A DNA stretch of 64,000 nt from Serratia liquefaciens (lineage in GTDB: Bacteria > Pseudomonadota > Gammaproteobacteria > Enterobacterales > Enterobacteriaceae). This document shows, piece after piece, positions 15,637 to 25,772 of this stretch (positions are counted from its first letter, which is position 1; each line of letters opens with the position of its first letter). The position numbers and the translations under genes are program-made. Below the pieces are notes generated by a model that was given only the letters and a program-made list of their open reading frames with translations, was not told where the DNA came from and did no database searches. The stretch is from contig JAAXZN010000044.1 of the NCBI GenBank assembly GCA_012719855.1, positions 1-64,000 of the forward strand. Reading direction: 5' to 3'.

Positions 15637-16461
15637 TTATTGACCCAGTACGCGCGTGCGGATCACCTCGGCGATGCCGGGTTGCAGGTGATCGGCGATC
15701 ACCAAATCGGCGCGTTGCTTGATAGCGTCATCGGCGTTGCCCATCGCCACGCCCAGGCCTACCGCTTCCAGCATGCTGAGGTCATTGTAGTTATCCCCGA
15801 ACGCCACCACCTGATCCATGCTCAGGCCCTGCGAGTCGACCCACTGCTGCAGGCGTTTGCCTTTGCTGTTGCCGCCTTTGGCGATATCGACCTGATCGTG
15901 CCACGACCATTCGCAGGCCAGTCCCAGCTCTTTCTCCACCGTTTCGGCAAACTGGCGCAGCGCAGGAATATCGGCGTGCGAAGTGGCGAACTTCCAGATT
16001 GACTGCGCTTCATCGGCCGCCTGCACCAGGCTGTTGACCTGCAACAGCGTTGGGCGCTGCGCCGGCGGCAGGGTTTCCGCCCAGGCCAGTGAACGGGTGA
16101 CGTGGCCGCTCGGTTCCTGATACAGCATGGCGTCGTCCACGTACATCAGGCCGTGAATGCCGCTTTGTTTCAGCATTTGCAGCACCAGTTTGGCCTGATC
16201 TTTGGCCAGCGGATCGGCGGCCAGCACTTTTTGCTGCTGGAAGTCATACAGATAGGTACCGTTGCAGCAGATTGCCGGCGTGTCTATCTCCAGCGCCTGA
16301 TAAAACGGGTGGATCGCCACGTGATGGCGGCCGGTGACGACAATCACTTTAATGCCGGCGGCGCGCGCTTGCGCCAGGGCTGCCAGCGACTGCGGTAAAA
16401 TGCGTTTTTGGTTGTCCAGCAGGGTGCCATCCAGATCGAGGGCAATGACGCGGTAGCTCAT
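15637..16461 (-). CDS. ybhA: HAD-superfamily Cof-type phosphatase YbhA (pyridoxal phosphate phosphatase)
   Basis: A 274-residue cytoplasmic HAD phosphatase of the Cof type, collinear with E. coli YbhA. Motif I is DLDGTLLDN near residue 9, motif II VVTGRH, motif III around the lysine of GGNSKGKRLQQW, and motif IV GDNYNDLSML. E. coli YbhA dephosphorylates pyridoxal phosphate and other sugar phosphates. The start at 16461 (MSYRVIALDLDG) was chosen over an upstream in-frame ATG because it matches the family N-terminus. Divergent from pgl. Confidence 0.93.
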   Translation of the reverse strand: MSYRVIALDLDGTLLDNQKRILPQSLAALAQARAAGIKVIVVTGRHHVAIHPFYQALEIDTPAICCNGTYLYDFQQQKVLAADPLAKDQAKLVLQMLKQSGIHGLMYVDDAMLYQEPSGHVTRSLAWAETLPPAQRPTLLQVNSLVQAADEAQSIWKFATSHADIPALRQFAETVEKELGLACEWSWHDQVDIAKGGNSKGKRLQQWVDSQGLSMDQVVAFGDNYNDLSMLEAVGLGVAMGNADDAIKQRADLVIADHLQPGIAEVIRTRVLGQ

Positions 16462-16639
16462 AGGGATCTCATTATCGTTAGCAACAAAATTAAACCGATG
16501 GTACACCGGATAAGCGATGGATAAAACAGCACAGATTTCCTCAGCAACACAGGGTTGTTATGTCACGGATGTGAGGTAAGCTAGGGGAAACCGAAAAACC
16601 TGAAACCGGTTTCTCTCTTACCCTATTCAAGGAGAACAC

Positions 16640-17635
16640 ATGAAGCAAATCGTTTATGTCGCCAGCCCGGAAAGCCAGCAAATTCACGTCTGGCAGTTAG
16701 GTGATGCGGGGGCCCTGACGCTGCTGCAAACCGTCGAAGTCCCGGGCCAGGTGCAACCGATGGCGATCCACCCGGACCGAACGCACCTGTACGTCGGCGT
16801 GCGCCCGGCGTTCGGCATTGTCAGCTACCGCATCGAGGCGGACGGTACGCTGCAACAGGCCGGCATGGCACCGCTGCCGGGCAGCCCGACCCATATCTCT
16901 ACCGATTTGCAGGGGCGTTATCTGTTCTCCGCCTCCTACAGCGGCAACTGCGCCAGCGTCAGTCCTATTGGCCATGACGGTGTAGTGGGCGCGCCTATCC
17001 AGCAGATTGACGGTTTAACTGCGCCGCACTCGGCCAATATCGACCCGACCAATCAGCTGCTGCTGGTGCCTTGCCTGAAAGAAGATCGCATTCGTCTGTT
17101 CAATTTGGATCAACAGGGTGAACTGACGCCGCATGCTCAGGAAGCGGTTGCAACCGCCGCCGGTGCTGGCCCGCGCCACATGGCATTCCACCCTAACGAC
17201 AAATTTGCCTACTGCGTCAACGAGCTGGACGGCACGGTAGACGTGCTGGCCATCAGTGAAAACGGCGCTAAATACACCCTGGCGCAAACGCTGGATATCA
17301 TGCCTGCCGATTTCTACGGCACCCGTTGGGCGGCGGATATTCACCTCACGCCGAATGGCCGCTTCCTCTACACCAGCGACCGCACCGCCAGCATACTGAC
17401 GATTTTCAGCGTCTCCGAAGACGGCAGCACCCTGTCGGTTGTCGGCTACCACCCGACCGAAGAGCAGCCACGCGGCTTCAACATCGACCACAGCGGCCGT
17501 TTTGTGATCTCGTCCGGTCAGAAGTCCGATCATATCGGGGTGTATGAAATCGATCAGACCAGCGGCAAACTGACCACTCTGGCACGTTACCCGGTGGGTA
17601 GAGGCCCGATGTGGGTAAGCGTATTAGCGAAGTAG
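16640..17635 (+). CDS. pgl: 6-phosphogluconolactonase
   Basis: Hydrolyses 6-phosphogluconolactone in the oxidative pentose phosphate pathway. The 331-residue product has the same length as E. coli Pgl (YbhE) and the seven-bladed propeller repeat style ([56 protein letters not shown]). It belongs to the Pgl type of enterobacteria, not the DevB type. An AAGGAG ribosome site precedes the ATG. Confidence 0.96.
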   Translation: MKQIVYVASPESQQIHVWQLGDAGALTLLQTVEVPGQVQPMAIHPDRTHLYVGVRPAFGIVSYRIEADGTLQQAGMAPLPGSPTHISTDLQGRYLFSASYSGNCASVSPIGHDGVVGAPIQQIDGLTAPHSANIDPTNQLLLVPCLKEDRIRLFNLDQQGELTPHAQEAVATAAGAGPRHMAFHPNDKFAYCVNELDGTVDVLAISENGAKYTLAQTLDIMPADFYGTRWAADIHLTPNGRFLYTSDRTASILTIFSVSEDGSTLSVVGYHPTEEQPRGFNIDHSGRFVISSGQKSDHIGVYEIDQTSGKLTTLARYPVGRGPMWVSVLAK

Positions 17636-17678
17636 AAGTAAATGATGCCCGGTTGCCCTAAGGGCGAATGAATAATGA

Positions 17679-17698
17679 GGGCGCAGCATGCTGCGCCC
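17679..17698. repeat. 20-bp GCATGC-centred palindrome, copy 1
   Basis: A perfect palindrome, GGGCGCAGCATGCTGCGCCC, lies between the convergent pgl and ybhB genes and is followed by CTAC. Related palindromes occur at 25773, 33116, 54886 and 54933, so it is a dispersed small repeat that can also act as a terminator hairpin. Confidence 0.8.
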
Positions 17699-17735
17699 CT
17701 ACAGTCTCTCGGGATGGGGTTCTTTTTCCCGAGAA

Positions 17736-18218
17736 TCAGCTGTATTTCACCGTCAGCGTGGCGCTGCCAAGGCTATGGAAGTGCACGTTGAAACCGACCA
17801 GGGCGCCGCTGGAACCTTCATCCACCTCAATGCTTTCTACGTCCAGTGCGTGGACGGTGAAGTGATAGCGGTGGCTTTCTCCCTGCGGTGGCGCTGCGCC
17901 GCCATAACCGGCGGAACCAAAATCGGTACGGGTCTGGATCGCGCCGGTCGGTAAGCCGCCCTTGCCGGAACCTGCACCCTGCGGCAGTTCACGCGTGGTT
18001 GCCGGGATATTGGCTACCACCCAGTGCCACCAGCCGGAGCCGGTCGGCGCATCGGGATCGTAAACCGAAATCACGAAACTCTTGGTGCCTTCCGGCACGC
18101 CGTCCCAGGCCAGATGTGGCGACAGATTATCGCCTTGATAGCCCATGCCGTTAAACACCTGGCGCTCCGGCATTTTCGCGCCGTCCTGCAGATCGTTGCT
18201 GTACAAACGAAAGCTCAT
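17736..18218 (-). CDS. ybhB: PEBP-family (YbhB/YbcL) protein
   Basis: A 160-residue cytoplasmic protein of the phosphatidylethanolamine-binding/Raf-kinase-inhibitor family. The conserved ligand pocket DPDAPTGSGWWHWVVANIP (about residues 55-73) and the second motif GGAAPPQGESHRYHFTVHAL are present. The start at 18218 (MSFRLYSNDLQDG) gives the length of E. coli YbhB (158). The bacterial function is unknown. Convergent with pgl as in E. coli. Confidence 0.93.
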   Translation of the reverse strand: MSFRLYSNDLQDGAKMPERQVFNGMGYQGDNLSPHLAWDGVPEGTKSFVISVYDPDAPTGSGWWHWVVANIPATTRELPQGAGSGKGGLPTGAIQTRTDFGSAGYGGAAPPQGESHRYHFTVHALDVESIEVDEGSSGALVGFNVHFHSLGSATLTVKYS

Positions 18219-18383
18219 AATGACTCCATTGGTCGGTAAAAGCTGAATGCCTAAGCTAGACCTTTTTGGCGTCATAACACAAGCCTCATTGCACCTCGCC
18301 AGCGGCCTGCTCTATGGGTTATCCTCGTTAACGCCGAAGCTACATACGCGACATCAATAATTCACAGATCGATAAAAGCAATC

Positions 18384-18785
18384 ATGATTTCATTCAAAAA
18401 ACGCACGCCGTGGTTTGGTTGGCTACGCCGCTGGGCCAAGGGCATCAAGCGCGACATTTATGCTCTTTGGCTGGCCGCCCGCGATCGGCGCACGCCCTGG
18501 TATGCCAAATTGATCGCCCTGCTGGTGGCGGGTTATGCGGTATCGCCTATCGATCTGATCCCGGACTTTATTCCGGTGCTGGGCTATCTGGACGACGTGG
18601 TTATAGTGCCGCTGGGCATTATGCTGGCGGTGCGGTTGATCCCCAAGCCGCTGATGGCGGAGTTTCGCGAGAAGGCGCAAAGGCGTATCGATAATCCTAC
18701 CGGCCGGATGGCGGCGGTCATGATCATATTGCTGTGGGTGTTGTGTCTGGTATTGCTGGCCCGTTATCTGGACCAGCATTGGTAA
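18384..18785 (+). CDS. YkvA-family (DUF1232) membrane protein
   Basis: A 133-residue protein. The DUF1232 motif [20 protein letters not shown] (about 51-70) followed by [18 protein letters not shown] identifies the family. A C-terminal transmembrane helix (about 109-128) and a basic N-terminus are visible. Function unknown. It ends 4 bp from the bioA stop codon, so the two genes are tightly convergent. Confidence 0.85.
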   Translation: MISFKKRTPWFGWLRRWAKGIKRDIYALWLAARDRRTPWYAKLIALLVAGYAVSPIDLIPDFIPVLGYLDDVVIVPLGIMLAVRLIPKPLMAEFREKAQRRIDNPTGRMAAVMIILLWVLCLVLLARYLDQHW

Positions 18786-18789
18786 CCTG

Positions 18790-20064
18790 TTACTGCACCG
18801 CGGCGGTGACGGCGGCGGTCAATTTGCTGAGCTGTTCAGGCTCGATGATGTAAGGCGGCATCAAATAAATCAGTTTGCCGAAGGGGCGGATCCACACGCC
18901 ACGCTCGACGAATCCGCGCTGTAGCTGCGCCATATCCACAGGTTCGCGCATTTCCACCACGCCAATCGCTCCCAATACCCGCACGTCCGCTACTTTTGGC
19001 TGCATTTTCAGCGGCAATAGCTGCTGTTTCAACTGAGTTTCGATAGCGGCCACCTGCTGCTGCCAGCGATTCTCCGCCAGCAGCGACAGGCTGGCATTCG
19101 CCACCGCGCAGGCCAAAGGATTTCCCATAAAGGTAGGGCCGTGCATAAAGCAGCCCGCGGCACCGTTGCTGATGGTTTCCGCCACGTGGCGCGTGGTCAG
19201 GGTGGCGGAAAGCGTCATATAGCCGCCGGTCAACGCCTTGCCCAGACACAGAATATCCGGTACTACCTCGGCATGTTCACAGGCAAACAGCTTGCCGGTA
19301 CGTCCGAAGCCGGTGGCGATCTCATCGGCAATCAGCAGCACCTGATAGCGGTCGCAGAGCTCGCGTACCCGTTTGAGGTAAGTCGGATGGTAGATGCGCA
19401 TGCCGCCCGCCCCCTGGACTACCGGTTCCAAAATCACCGCCGCCACTTCACCGGCATGCTGCTCCAGCAGTGCGGCGAAAGGGGCAATATCATGTTCATC
19501 CCAGGCCTGATCGAAACCGCACTGTGGCGCAGTGGCGAACAGGTGTGGCGCGAGATATCCCTGATACAGGCTGTGCATCGAGTTGTCCGGATCGCACACT
19601 GACATCGCGCCGAAGGTATCCCCGTGGTAGCCGTGACGCAGAGTCAGAATACGCTGCCGCCGTTCTCCGCGCGCTTGCCAGTATTGCAACGCCATCTTCA
19701 GCGACACTTCCACCGCCACCGAGCCGGAATCTGCCAGGAACACGCACTGTAGCGCTTCCGGCGTCATGGCCACCAGCTTGCGACACAGTTCGATCGCGGC
19801 GGGATGGGTAATGCCGCCGAACATCACGTGCGACATTTTTTCCAACTGCTGCGTCGCAGCCAGGTTCAACTGCGGGTGGTTATAACCGTGAATGGCCGCC
19901 CACCAGGACGACATACCGTCAATCAGGCGTCGGCCATCGGCCAGCTGCAGTTCAACGCCGCTGGCGGCCTCTACCGGATAACAGGGCAGTGGGTGGCTCA
20001 TCGAGGTGTAAGGGTGCCAGATATGGCGCTGATCGAATTCCAGGTCGCAGGCAGTGACAGACAT
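18790..20064 (-). CDS. bioA: Adenosylmethionine-8-amino-7-oxononanoate aminotransferase
   Basis: Converts 7-keto-8-aminopelargonate to 7,8-diaminopelargonate using S-adenosylmethionine as amino donor. A 424-residue class III PLP aminotransferase. The Schiff-base lysine is in [16 protein letters not shown], and the cofactor stretch [19 protein letters not shown] precedes it. The start at 20064 ([20 protein letters not shown]) is set by similarity and by its position beside the BirA operator; the frame is open further upstream. Divergent from bioBFCD. Confidence 0.97.
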   Translation of the reverse strand: MSVTACDLEFDQRHIWHPYTSMSHPLPCYPVEAASGVELQLADGRRLIDGMSSWWAAIHGYNHPQLNLAATQQLEKMSHVMFGGITHPAAIELCRKLVAMTPEALQCVFLADSGSVAVEVSLKMALQYWQARGERRQRILTLRHGYHGDTFGAMSVCDPDNSMHSLYQGYLAPHLFATAPQCGFDQAWDEHDIAPFAALLEQHAGEVAAVILEPVVQGAGGMRIYHPTYLKRVRELCDRYQVLLIADEIATGFGRTGKLFACEHAEVVPDILCLGKALTGGYMTLSATLTTRHVAETISNGAAGCFMHGPTFMGNPLACAVANASLSLLAENRWQQQVAAIETQLKQQLLPLKMQPKVADVRVLGAIGVVEMREPVDMAQLQRGFVERGVWIRPFGKLIYLMPPYIIEPEQLSKLTAAVTAAVQ

Positions 20065-20066
20065 AC

Positions 20067-20100
20067 TTGTAAACCAAATCATGTGTGTAATGGTTGACAG
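20067..20100. promoter_or_regulatory. BirA (biotin repressor) operator between bioA and bioB
   Basis: TTGTAAACC (20067-20075) and GGTTGACAG (20092-20100) form an interrupted inverted repeat with a 16-bp spacer, the arrangement of the E. coli bio operator (TTGTAAACC - 16 bp - GGTTTACAA). BirA loaded with biotinyl-AMP would repress both divergent transcripts. Confidence 0.92.
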
Positions 20101-20154
20101 TATATCCACAATATCTAAACTGACGACACTTTTTTCATTTTTGGAGACGCCGTG

Positions 20155-21192
20155 ATGGCCGATCGCATTCACTGGACAGTGGGTCTCGCCCAGACCCTGT
20201 TTGATAAACCCCTGCTTGAGTTATTGTTTGAAGCCCAGACGGTTCACCGCCAGCATTTTGATCCGCGTCAGGTGCAGGTGAGCACGCTGTTATCAATCAA
20301 AACCGGCGCCTGTCCGGAAGACTGCAAGTACTGTCCGCAAAGCTCCCGCTACAAAACCGGCCTGGAGTCGGAGCGGCTGATGCAGGTGGAGCAGGTGCTG
20401 GAATCGGCGCGCAAGGCCAAGGCAAACGGTTCGACCCGTTTCTGCATGGGCGCGGCGTGGAAAAACCCGCACGAGCGCGATATGCCTTACCTGCAGCAGA
20501 TGGTGCAAGGCGTGAAGGCCATGGGGATGGAAACCTGCATGACCCTGGGCACGCTGGAGGGATCTCAGGCGGAACGCCTGGCCGAGGCCGGGCTGGATTA
20601 TTACAACCACAACCTGGATACCTCGCCGGAATTCTACGGCAGCATCATCACCACCCGCAGCTATCAGGAACGTCTGGATACGCTGGGCAAGGTGCGCGGT
20701 GCGGGCATCAAGGTCTGTTCCGGCGGCATCGTTGGGTTGGGGGAAACGGTGCGTGACCGCGCCGGGCTGCTGGTGCAGTTGGCTAATCTGCCCACGCCGC
20801 CGGAGAGCGTGCCGATCAACATGCTGGTGAAGGTCAAGGGGACGCCGCTGGCTGATAACGACGACGTCGATCCTTTTGATTTTATTCGCACTATCGCAGT
20901 GGCACGCATCATGATGCCGGCCTCTTACGTCCGTCTTTCTGCCGGTCGCGAACAGATGAACGAACAAACCCAGGCAATGTGCTTTATGGCCGGCGCCAAT
21001 TCCATCTTCTATGGCTGCAAGCTGCTGACCACGCCAAACCCGGAAGAGGACAAGGATCTGCAGCTGTTCCGCAAGCTGGGCCTCAACCCGCAGCAGACCG
21101 AAACCGAGCACGGCGACAATCAGCAACAAGAAGTGCTGGCTGCGCGCCTGATGCAGGCCGATACCGCTGAGTTCTACAACGCGGCGCTGTAA
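20155..21192 (+). CDS. bioB: Biotin synthase
   Basis: Radical-SAM enzyme that inserts sulfur into dethiobiotin. The 345-residue product has the CxxxCxxC cluster motif (C53, C57, C60 in [20 protein letters not shown]). The further conserved Cys residues (CMGAAW, CMTLGTL and [10 protein letters not shown]) and the [12 protein letters not shown] stretch are also present. The ATG at 20155 is preferred to a GTG one codon upstream because GGAG is better spaced. The stop overlaps the bioF ATG (TAATG). Confidence 0.98.
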   Translation: MADRIHWTVGLAQTLFDKPLLELLFEAQTVHRQHFDPRQVQVSTLLSIKTGACPEDCKYCPQSSRYKTGLESERLMQVEQVLESARKAKANGSTRFCMGAAWKNPHERDMPYLQQMVQGVKAMGMETCMTLGTLEGSQAERLAEAGLDYYNHNLDTSPEFYGSIITTRSYQERLDTLGKVRGAGIKVCSGGIVGLGETVRDRAGLLVQLANLPTPPESVPINMLVKVKGTPLADNDDVDPFDFIRTIAVARIMMPASYVRLSAGREQMNEQTQAMCFMAGANSIFYGCKLLTTPNPEEDKDLQLFRKLGLNPQQTETEHGDNQQQEVLAARLMQADTAEFYNAAL

Positions 21193-22343
21193 TGAGCTGG
21201 CAACAACGTATTGAACAGGCGCTGGAGGAGCGGCAACAGAGCGCCGCTTACCGCCGCCGTCTGGTGAATCAGGGCGGCAATGGCCGCCATCTTCAGCTTA
21301 ACGGCCAACGCTACCTGAATTTTTCCGGCAATGATTATCTGGGTCTGAGCCAGAATGCCCAGGTGATCGCTGCCTGGCAGCAGGGCGCGCAGCAATATGG
21401 CGTGGGATCCGGCGGTTCCGGCCACGTCACCGGTTTTTGTACCGCACACCAGGCGTTGGAGCAGCAGCTGGCGGAATGGCTGGGCTATCCACGTGCGCTG
21501 CTGTTTATCTCCGGCTATGCCGCCAATCAGGCGCTGCTGGCGGCGTTAATGCAGGAAGAGGATCGCATTCTGGCCGATCGGCTTAGCCACGCTTCGCTGC
21601 TGGAGGCGGCGGCTCACTCACCGGCCCAACTGCGGCGTTTTCGGCATAACCAACCGCAGGCATTGGCCGATTTGCTGGCGAAATCCTGCGGCGGACAGAC
21701 CTTGGCGGTCACCGAAGGGGTTTTCAGCATGGACGGCGACAGTGCCCCTCTGGCAGAGCTGCACCGTTTGACCCGCGAAGCAGGAGGCTGGTTGATGGTT
21801 GACGACGCACACGGCATTGGCGTTCAGGGTGAACAGGGGCGCGGCAGTTGCTGGCAGCAGGGCGTACGGCCCGAGTTGTTGGTGGTCACTTTCGGCAAAG
21901 CCTTTGGCCTCAGTGGCGCTGCGGTCCTGTGCGATGAAGCTACGGCAGAATACCTGCTGCAGTTTGCCCGTCATCTGATTTACAGCACGGCGATGCCGCC
22001 GGCACAGGCCTGTGCGCTGCAAGCGGCTCTGCATTGTATCCAGCAGGGCGACGAACTTCGCACCCGGTTACACAGCAATATTCATCGTTTTCGCCAGGGG
22101 GCGGCCCAATTGTCGCTGACGCTGACGGAGTCGCTTACCGCCATTCAGCCGTTGCTGGTGGGGGATAATCAGCGAGCGCTTGATTTGGCGCAGCACCTGC
22201 GTGGGCAAGGCCTGTGGGTGAGTGCGATCCGCCCGCCGACGGTACCGCCGGGCGGCGCGCGTCTGCGTATTACCCTGACGGCGGCGCATCAGCCGCAGGA
22301 TATCGATCGTCTGCTGGAGGTATTGCATGACGTCAGCGTTTGA
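21192..22343 (+). CDS. bioF: 8-amino-7-oxononanoate synthase
   Basis: PLP-dependent condensation of pimeloyl-ACP with L-alanine. The 383-residue alpha-oxoamine synthase shows NDYLGLSQN near the N-terminus, [19 protein letters not shown], the [15 protein letters not shown] cofactor stretch and the Schiff-base lysine in [14 protein letters not shown]. It overlaps bioB by 1 bp and bioC by 17 bp. Confidence 0.97.
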   Translation: MSWQQRIEQALEERQQSAAYRRRLVNQGGNGRHLQLNGQRYLNFSGNDYLGLSQNAQVIAAWQQGAQQYGVGSGGSGHVTGFCTAHQALEQQLAEWLGYPRALLFISGYAANQALLAALMQEEDRILADRLSHASLLEAAAHSPAQLRRFRHNQPQALADLLAKSCGGQTLAVTEGVFSMDGDSAPLAELHRLTREAGGWLMVDDAHGIGVQGEQGRGSCWQQGVRPELLVVTFGKAFGLSGAAVLCDEATAEYLLQFARHLIYSTAMPPAQACALQAALHCIQQGDELRTRLHSNIHRFRQGAAQLSLTLTESLTAIQPLLVGDNQRALDLAQHLRGQGLWVSAIRPPTVPPGGARLRITLTAAHQPQDIDRLLEVLHDVSV

Positions 22344-23094
22344 ACAGGTTAACAAGCAAGCGGTCGCTTCGGCCTTTAGCCGTGCGGCCGTGAGTTATGA
22401 CGCGGCGGCGGTATTGCAGCGTGATGTGGGTGAGCGCTTACTGGGGATGGGGCAGGAGCACCGGGGTGAGAAGCTGCTCGATGCCGGCTGTGGCACCGGT
22501 TATTTCAGCCGCCGCTGGCGCGAACTGGGCAAGCAGGTGACGGCGCTCGATTTGGCACCGGGCATGCTGGCCTTTGCCCGACAGCAGCAGGCTGCGGATG
22601 ATTATCTGTTAGGCGACATCGAAAATGTGCCCCTACCCGACGCCGTCGTGGACATCAGTTTCAGCAGCCTGGTGGTGCAATGGTGCAGCGATCTGCCGCG
22701 TGCGTTGGCAGAGCTGTACCGCGTTACCCGCCCGGGCGGCGTGATTCTTTTTTCCACCCTGGCGCAAGGATCGCTACAAGAACTGGGTGATGCCTGGCAA
22801 CAGGTGGACGGTGAGCGCCATGTTAATGATTTTCTGCCGTTGACGCAGATTGAAACGGCTTGTGCGAGCTACCGCCATCGCCTGCAGGCGGAATGGCAAA
22901 CCCTGAATTACCCTGACGTAATGGCGTTGATGCGATCCCTCAAGGGGATCGGTGCCACCCATTTGCATCAGGGGCGCGAAGCCGGCCTGCTGTCCCGACA
23001 GCGCCTCGCGGCTTTGCAGGCATCCTATCCCTGCCGCCGCGGGCAGTTCCCGCTCAGTTATCATCTGGTTTATGGAGTGATTTATCGTGATTAA
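22327..23094 (+). CDS. bioC: Malonyl-[ACP] O-methyltransferase BioC
   Basis: Methylates the free carboxyl of malonyl-ACP to start pimelate synthesis on the fatty-acid machinery. The 255-residue product has the SAM-binding motif [15 protein letters not shown] (about 50-64), [13 protein letters not shown] and the post-I/IV region [19 protein letters not shown], typical of BioC. It overlaps bioF (17 bp) and bioD (8 bp), so translation is coupled. Confidence 0.97.
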   Translation: MTSAFEQVNKQAVASAFSRAAVSYDAAAVLQRDVGERLLGMGQEHRGEKLLDAGCGTGYFSRRWRELGKQVTALDLAPGMLAFARQQQAADDYLLGDIENVPLPDAVVDISFSSLVVQWCSDLPRALAELYRVTRPGGVILFSTLAQGSLQELGDAWQQVDGERHVNDFLPLTQIETACASYRHRLQAEWQTLNYPDVMALMRSLKGIGATHLHQGREAGLLSRQRLAALQASYPCRRGQFPLSYHLVYGVIYRD

Positions 23095-23761
23095 GCGTTG
23101 GTTTGTCACCGGCACCGACACCGAAGTGGGCAAAACCGTGGCCAGCAGCGCCTTGCTGCAGGCAGCCAATTTGGCGGGTTACCGCACGGCCGGCTACAAA
23201 CCGGTAGCTTCAGGCAGCGAGATGACCATGGAAGGGCTGCGCAACGGCGATGCGTTGGCATTGCAGGCCAACAGCGCGGTGGCGCTAAGCTATGGCGAAG
23301 TAAACCCTTATGTGTTTGCAGAACCGACCTCACCGCACATTGTCAGCGCCGACGAAGGGCGGCCGATCGAACTGGCCCGGCTTTCCGCCGGGTTACGTCA
23401 CCTGGAGCAGCGGGCCGATTGGCTGTTGGTCGAGGGTGCCGGGGGATGGTTTACGCCGCTTAGTGAGCAACATACCTTCGCCGACTGGGTGCAGCAGGAA
23501 CAACTGCCGGTTATTTTGGTGGTGGGAATACGACTGGGCTGCATTAACCATGCCGTGCTGACTGCACAGGCTATCCGGCAGGCGGGGTTGCCGCTGGTCG
23601 GTTGGATCGCCAATGACGTTTGCGCACCGGGCCGCCGCCATCAGGAATATATGACCACGCTGCGCCGTATGTTACCGGCCCCGCTGCTGGGGGAAATCCC
23701 CCATCTGCCCGAAGCTGAACGACAGGCGCTGGGGCATTATCTGGATTTGAGCGTTTTATAA
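23087..23761 (+). CDS. bioD: ATP-dependent dethiobiotin synthetase
   Basis: Closes the ureido ring of dethiobiotin with CO2 and ATP. The 224-residue product has the P-loop GTDTEVGKT (about 8-16), the KPVASG substrate loop and VEGAGGWFTPL. It starts with GTG at 23087 inside the end of bioC. Last gene of bioBFCD; a strong hairpin follows. Confidence 0.97.
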   Translation: MIKRWFVTGTDTEVGKTVASSALLQAANLAGYRTAGYKPVASGSEMTMEGLRNGDALALQANSAVALSYGEVNPYVFAEPTSPHIVSADEGRPIELARLSAGLRHLEQRADWLLVEGAGGWFTPLSEQHTFADWVQQEQLPVILVVGIRLGCINHAVLTAQAIRQAGLPLVGWIANDVCAPGRRHQEYMTTLRRMLPAPLLGEIPHLPEAERQALGHYLDLSVL

Positions 23762-23767
23762 GGGAGA

Positions 23768-23790
23768 CTGGGGGAAATTTCTTCCCCCAG
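23768..23790. terminator. Bidirectional hairpin between bioD and the urtE-like gene
   Basis: CTGGGGGAA / TTCCCCCAG forms a 9-bp stem with a 5-nt loop in the 39 bp between the two convergent genes. There is no long T-run, but stem strength and position favour a shared terminator. Confidence 0.65.
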
Positions 23791-23800
23791 ATCCTGTTCG

Positions 23801-24511
23801 TCACACCGCCAGATAGGCATTGATTAAATCCTCATCCAACTGTTCCAGCGTACCATTCGCCACGCTGCGCCCCTGATCCATCAGGCAAAAGCGATCCGCC
23901 ACGCGGCGGACAAAGGGCAGCTTGTGCTCCACCAGCAGGATAGTCATGCCCAATTCCCGGTTAAGCTTGCGGATCACGTTGCCGATATCGGCGGCGATGG
24001 ACGGTTGAACACCGCTGGTGGGTTCGTCGAGGATCAGCAGCTCCGGTTCCAGTACCAGCGCACGGCCAATTGCCAGCTGTTGCTGTTCACCGTCGCCCAA
24101 ATCTCCGGCTCGACGGCCGCGCATCTCCCTTAGGTTGGGAAACAGGTTATAAATCAACGGCGGAATGCGGCGGGATTTATCTCGCCCGGCCATCAGCGCC
24201 ACCTGCAGGTTTTCCTCTACGCTGAGTTGCGAAAAGATCTGTCGGCCCTGGGGAACGTAGCTGATTCCCAGCTCCGTGCGGGTTTCTACGGGCTGCTGTA
24301 GCAGATTTTGCGGGGGTTCGTCTGCCAACTGCCAGGTCATGCTGCCGCTGACCACCGGCAAATGGCCCATAATGCAGTTGACCAGCGTGGTTTTGCCTAC
24401 GCCGTTACGGCCGATAAGCACCGTGCATTGGCCACGCGGCAGTTCCAGATTGATATCCCACAGGGTATGGTTTTGCCCATAAAACTGATTCACTGACCTT
24501 AAACTCAACAT
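23801..24511 (-). CDS. Orphan branched-chain-type ABC ATPase, UrtE-like, with altered signature motif
   Basis: A 236-residue ATPase of the LivF/UrtE type (urea or branched-chain amino acid importers). Walker A is GRNGVGKT (34-41) and Walker [15 protein letters not shown] (about 158-171); VPQGRQIFSQLSVEENL is typical of this group. The ABC signature reads LGDGEQQQLA instead of LSGGQQQQLA (about 138-147), so two conserved positions differ. No urtABCD partner is visible: about 1.3 kb without clear genes lies upstream and bioD is convergent downstream. Likely a leftover of a lost urea-transport operon, possibly non-functional. Confidence 0.75.
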   Translation of the reverse strand: MLSLRSVNQFYGQNHTLWDINLELPRGQCTVLIGRNGVGKTTLVNCIMGHLPVVSGSMTWQLADEPPQNLLQQPVETRTELGISYVPQGRQIFSQLSVEENLQVALMAGRDKSRRIPPLIYNLFPNLREMRGRRAGDLGDGEQQQLAIGRALVLEPELLILDEPTSGVQPSIAADIGNVIRKLNRELGMTILLVEHKLPFVRRVADRFCLMDQGRSVANGTLEQLDEDLINAYLAV

Positions 24512-25170
24512 TCGGCATTCTCCTCAAAGACCTGTCTGCCACTCGTGGTTGTAAGCCCATAGCGGGCGTCGGCGTAACGCAGCTTTAACAGGCCGCGCCG
24601 ATTTCACCTGCCGGAGCCGCAGGGCGGCCGGTGCAGGGAAGGAGGGCGAACCCCTTCTTCCTCGCTTAATCCACTCCCTACTGCGATTTCCGCCTTAGCG
24701 GTTTCTTTCCCGAGTGTTTCAATGTCTGGAACAAAATGCTGATCTGCTACCTTCATCGAGGTAGTTAAGTTTTGACTTAGGCAAGCAATACATAGGTGAA
24801 AATGGTAGCTAAAGGCCATTATTCAGCGCTCTCTCACGTTTATGTCGTCAATGTCAGTTGATTAGCATTGGCATGACGCTAAACCCCGAGCAGCTCATTC
24901 TGTTGTTTCGGGGCGTAGATTTCCCCGAGCCCACTTTCGCCGTGAAAGGATAATGCAACCCTTGGGCCAACTTTTTAATCGGTGTAAATCAGGGATTGTT
25001 ATTGCCTTGTTAACGGCCTGGCGCGCCAGACGTGGGCTGGGTGAAAAGGGGGAAAACAGCGGAAAAGTTAACACGGACGATTTTTGCACTCTTCCGGTGC
25101 TGAGCAGAAGAGTTATGGTGCAAGCTATTTCATCGCTCGCCGCAAGATACAGCAAAGGAAGGTAACAATG

Positions 25171-25574
25171 GGATAAATCTGTTTTTGGCAATGGGTCTTT
25201 TTAGCATTAATCGGCATAAACAAAGCGATATTTTTGTGAAAAAATAACTAAAAAAGCCATCTTGGCCGACAGAAATGGCAAAAAGCGTTCTTTCTGCAAC
25301 TCCCGCTGGGGGCGGGGCGGTGAGAGTTATCCACTATTCCTGTGGATAACCTTGTGCATTAGATTTAGAAAACCGGTTTAAAGCGAGAGCGGACGCGGGT
25401 TCTGTTCGCTTTGTCCGCAATCTCGTCTTTTTTATAAAATCATTAATAATCAATAAATTAATTAAAATCAAGCGGCCGATGTATTGGTGAAGTGCCTATG
25501 TATGATTTTTCGCCGCAGTGCTATCAATAAGTTAATTCGTGGCGGATTTTGGGGATAAATCTGTTATTGACAAT
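25171..25574 (+). repeat. Two near-identical 22-bp direct repeats in the uvrB upstream region
   Basis: GGATAAATCTGTTTTTGGCAAT (split: GGATAAATCTGTT + TTTGGCAAT) at 25171-25192 recurs with two substitutions at 25553-25574. The copies are 382 bp apart and nothing similar lies between them. They may be duplicated regulatory sites or remnants of a duplication. Confidence 0.6.
25327..25349. promoter_or_regulatory. Pair of facing DnaA boxes upstream of uvrB
   Basis: TTATCCACT (25327-25335) and, on the opposite strand, the perfect DnaA box TTATCCACA (read as TGTGGATAA at 25341-25349) form an inverted repeat with a 5-bp gap. E. coli uvrB also has a DnaA box upstream, and DnaA affects one of its promoters. 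The pair lies about 500 bp from the uvrB start. Confidence 0.65.
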
Positions 25575-25650
25575 AAAAATGTCACGCGGCTGTAACCCTG
25601 GCGGTGCATTCCGCCTGGTTTGGCGCACGCTAAAGCGACGAACCGCTTGA

Positions 25651-25670
25651 AGCTGGTTTTATATCCAGTA
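25651..25670 (+). promoter_or_regulatory. LexA (SOS) box of uvrB
   Basis: The 20-mer AGCTGGTTTTATATCCAGTA has CTG-N10-CAG with an AT-rich core. It closely matches the LexA consensus and the E. coli uvrB SOS box as I recall it. It lies 174 bp upstream of the uvrB ATG. Confidence 0.9.
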
Positions 25671-25772
25671 TCATAGGCACTGGCGAAAATCGCCGTGGCT
25701 TTCCATAATTAGAGGCCATTCACCGAGCACCAGCTCCATGGCCGCCTGAGCGCGCGCCTCTCCGCCAGGCAG

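Noticed and set aside
24895..25191. 98-codon minus-strand frame in the uvrB upstream region
   Set aside because: No recognisable domain or ribosome site, and it spans a composition change; treated as non-coding.
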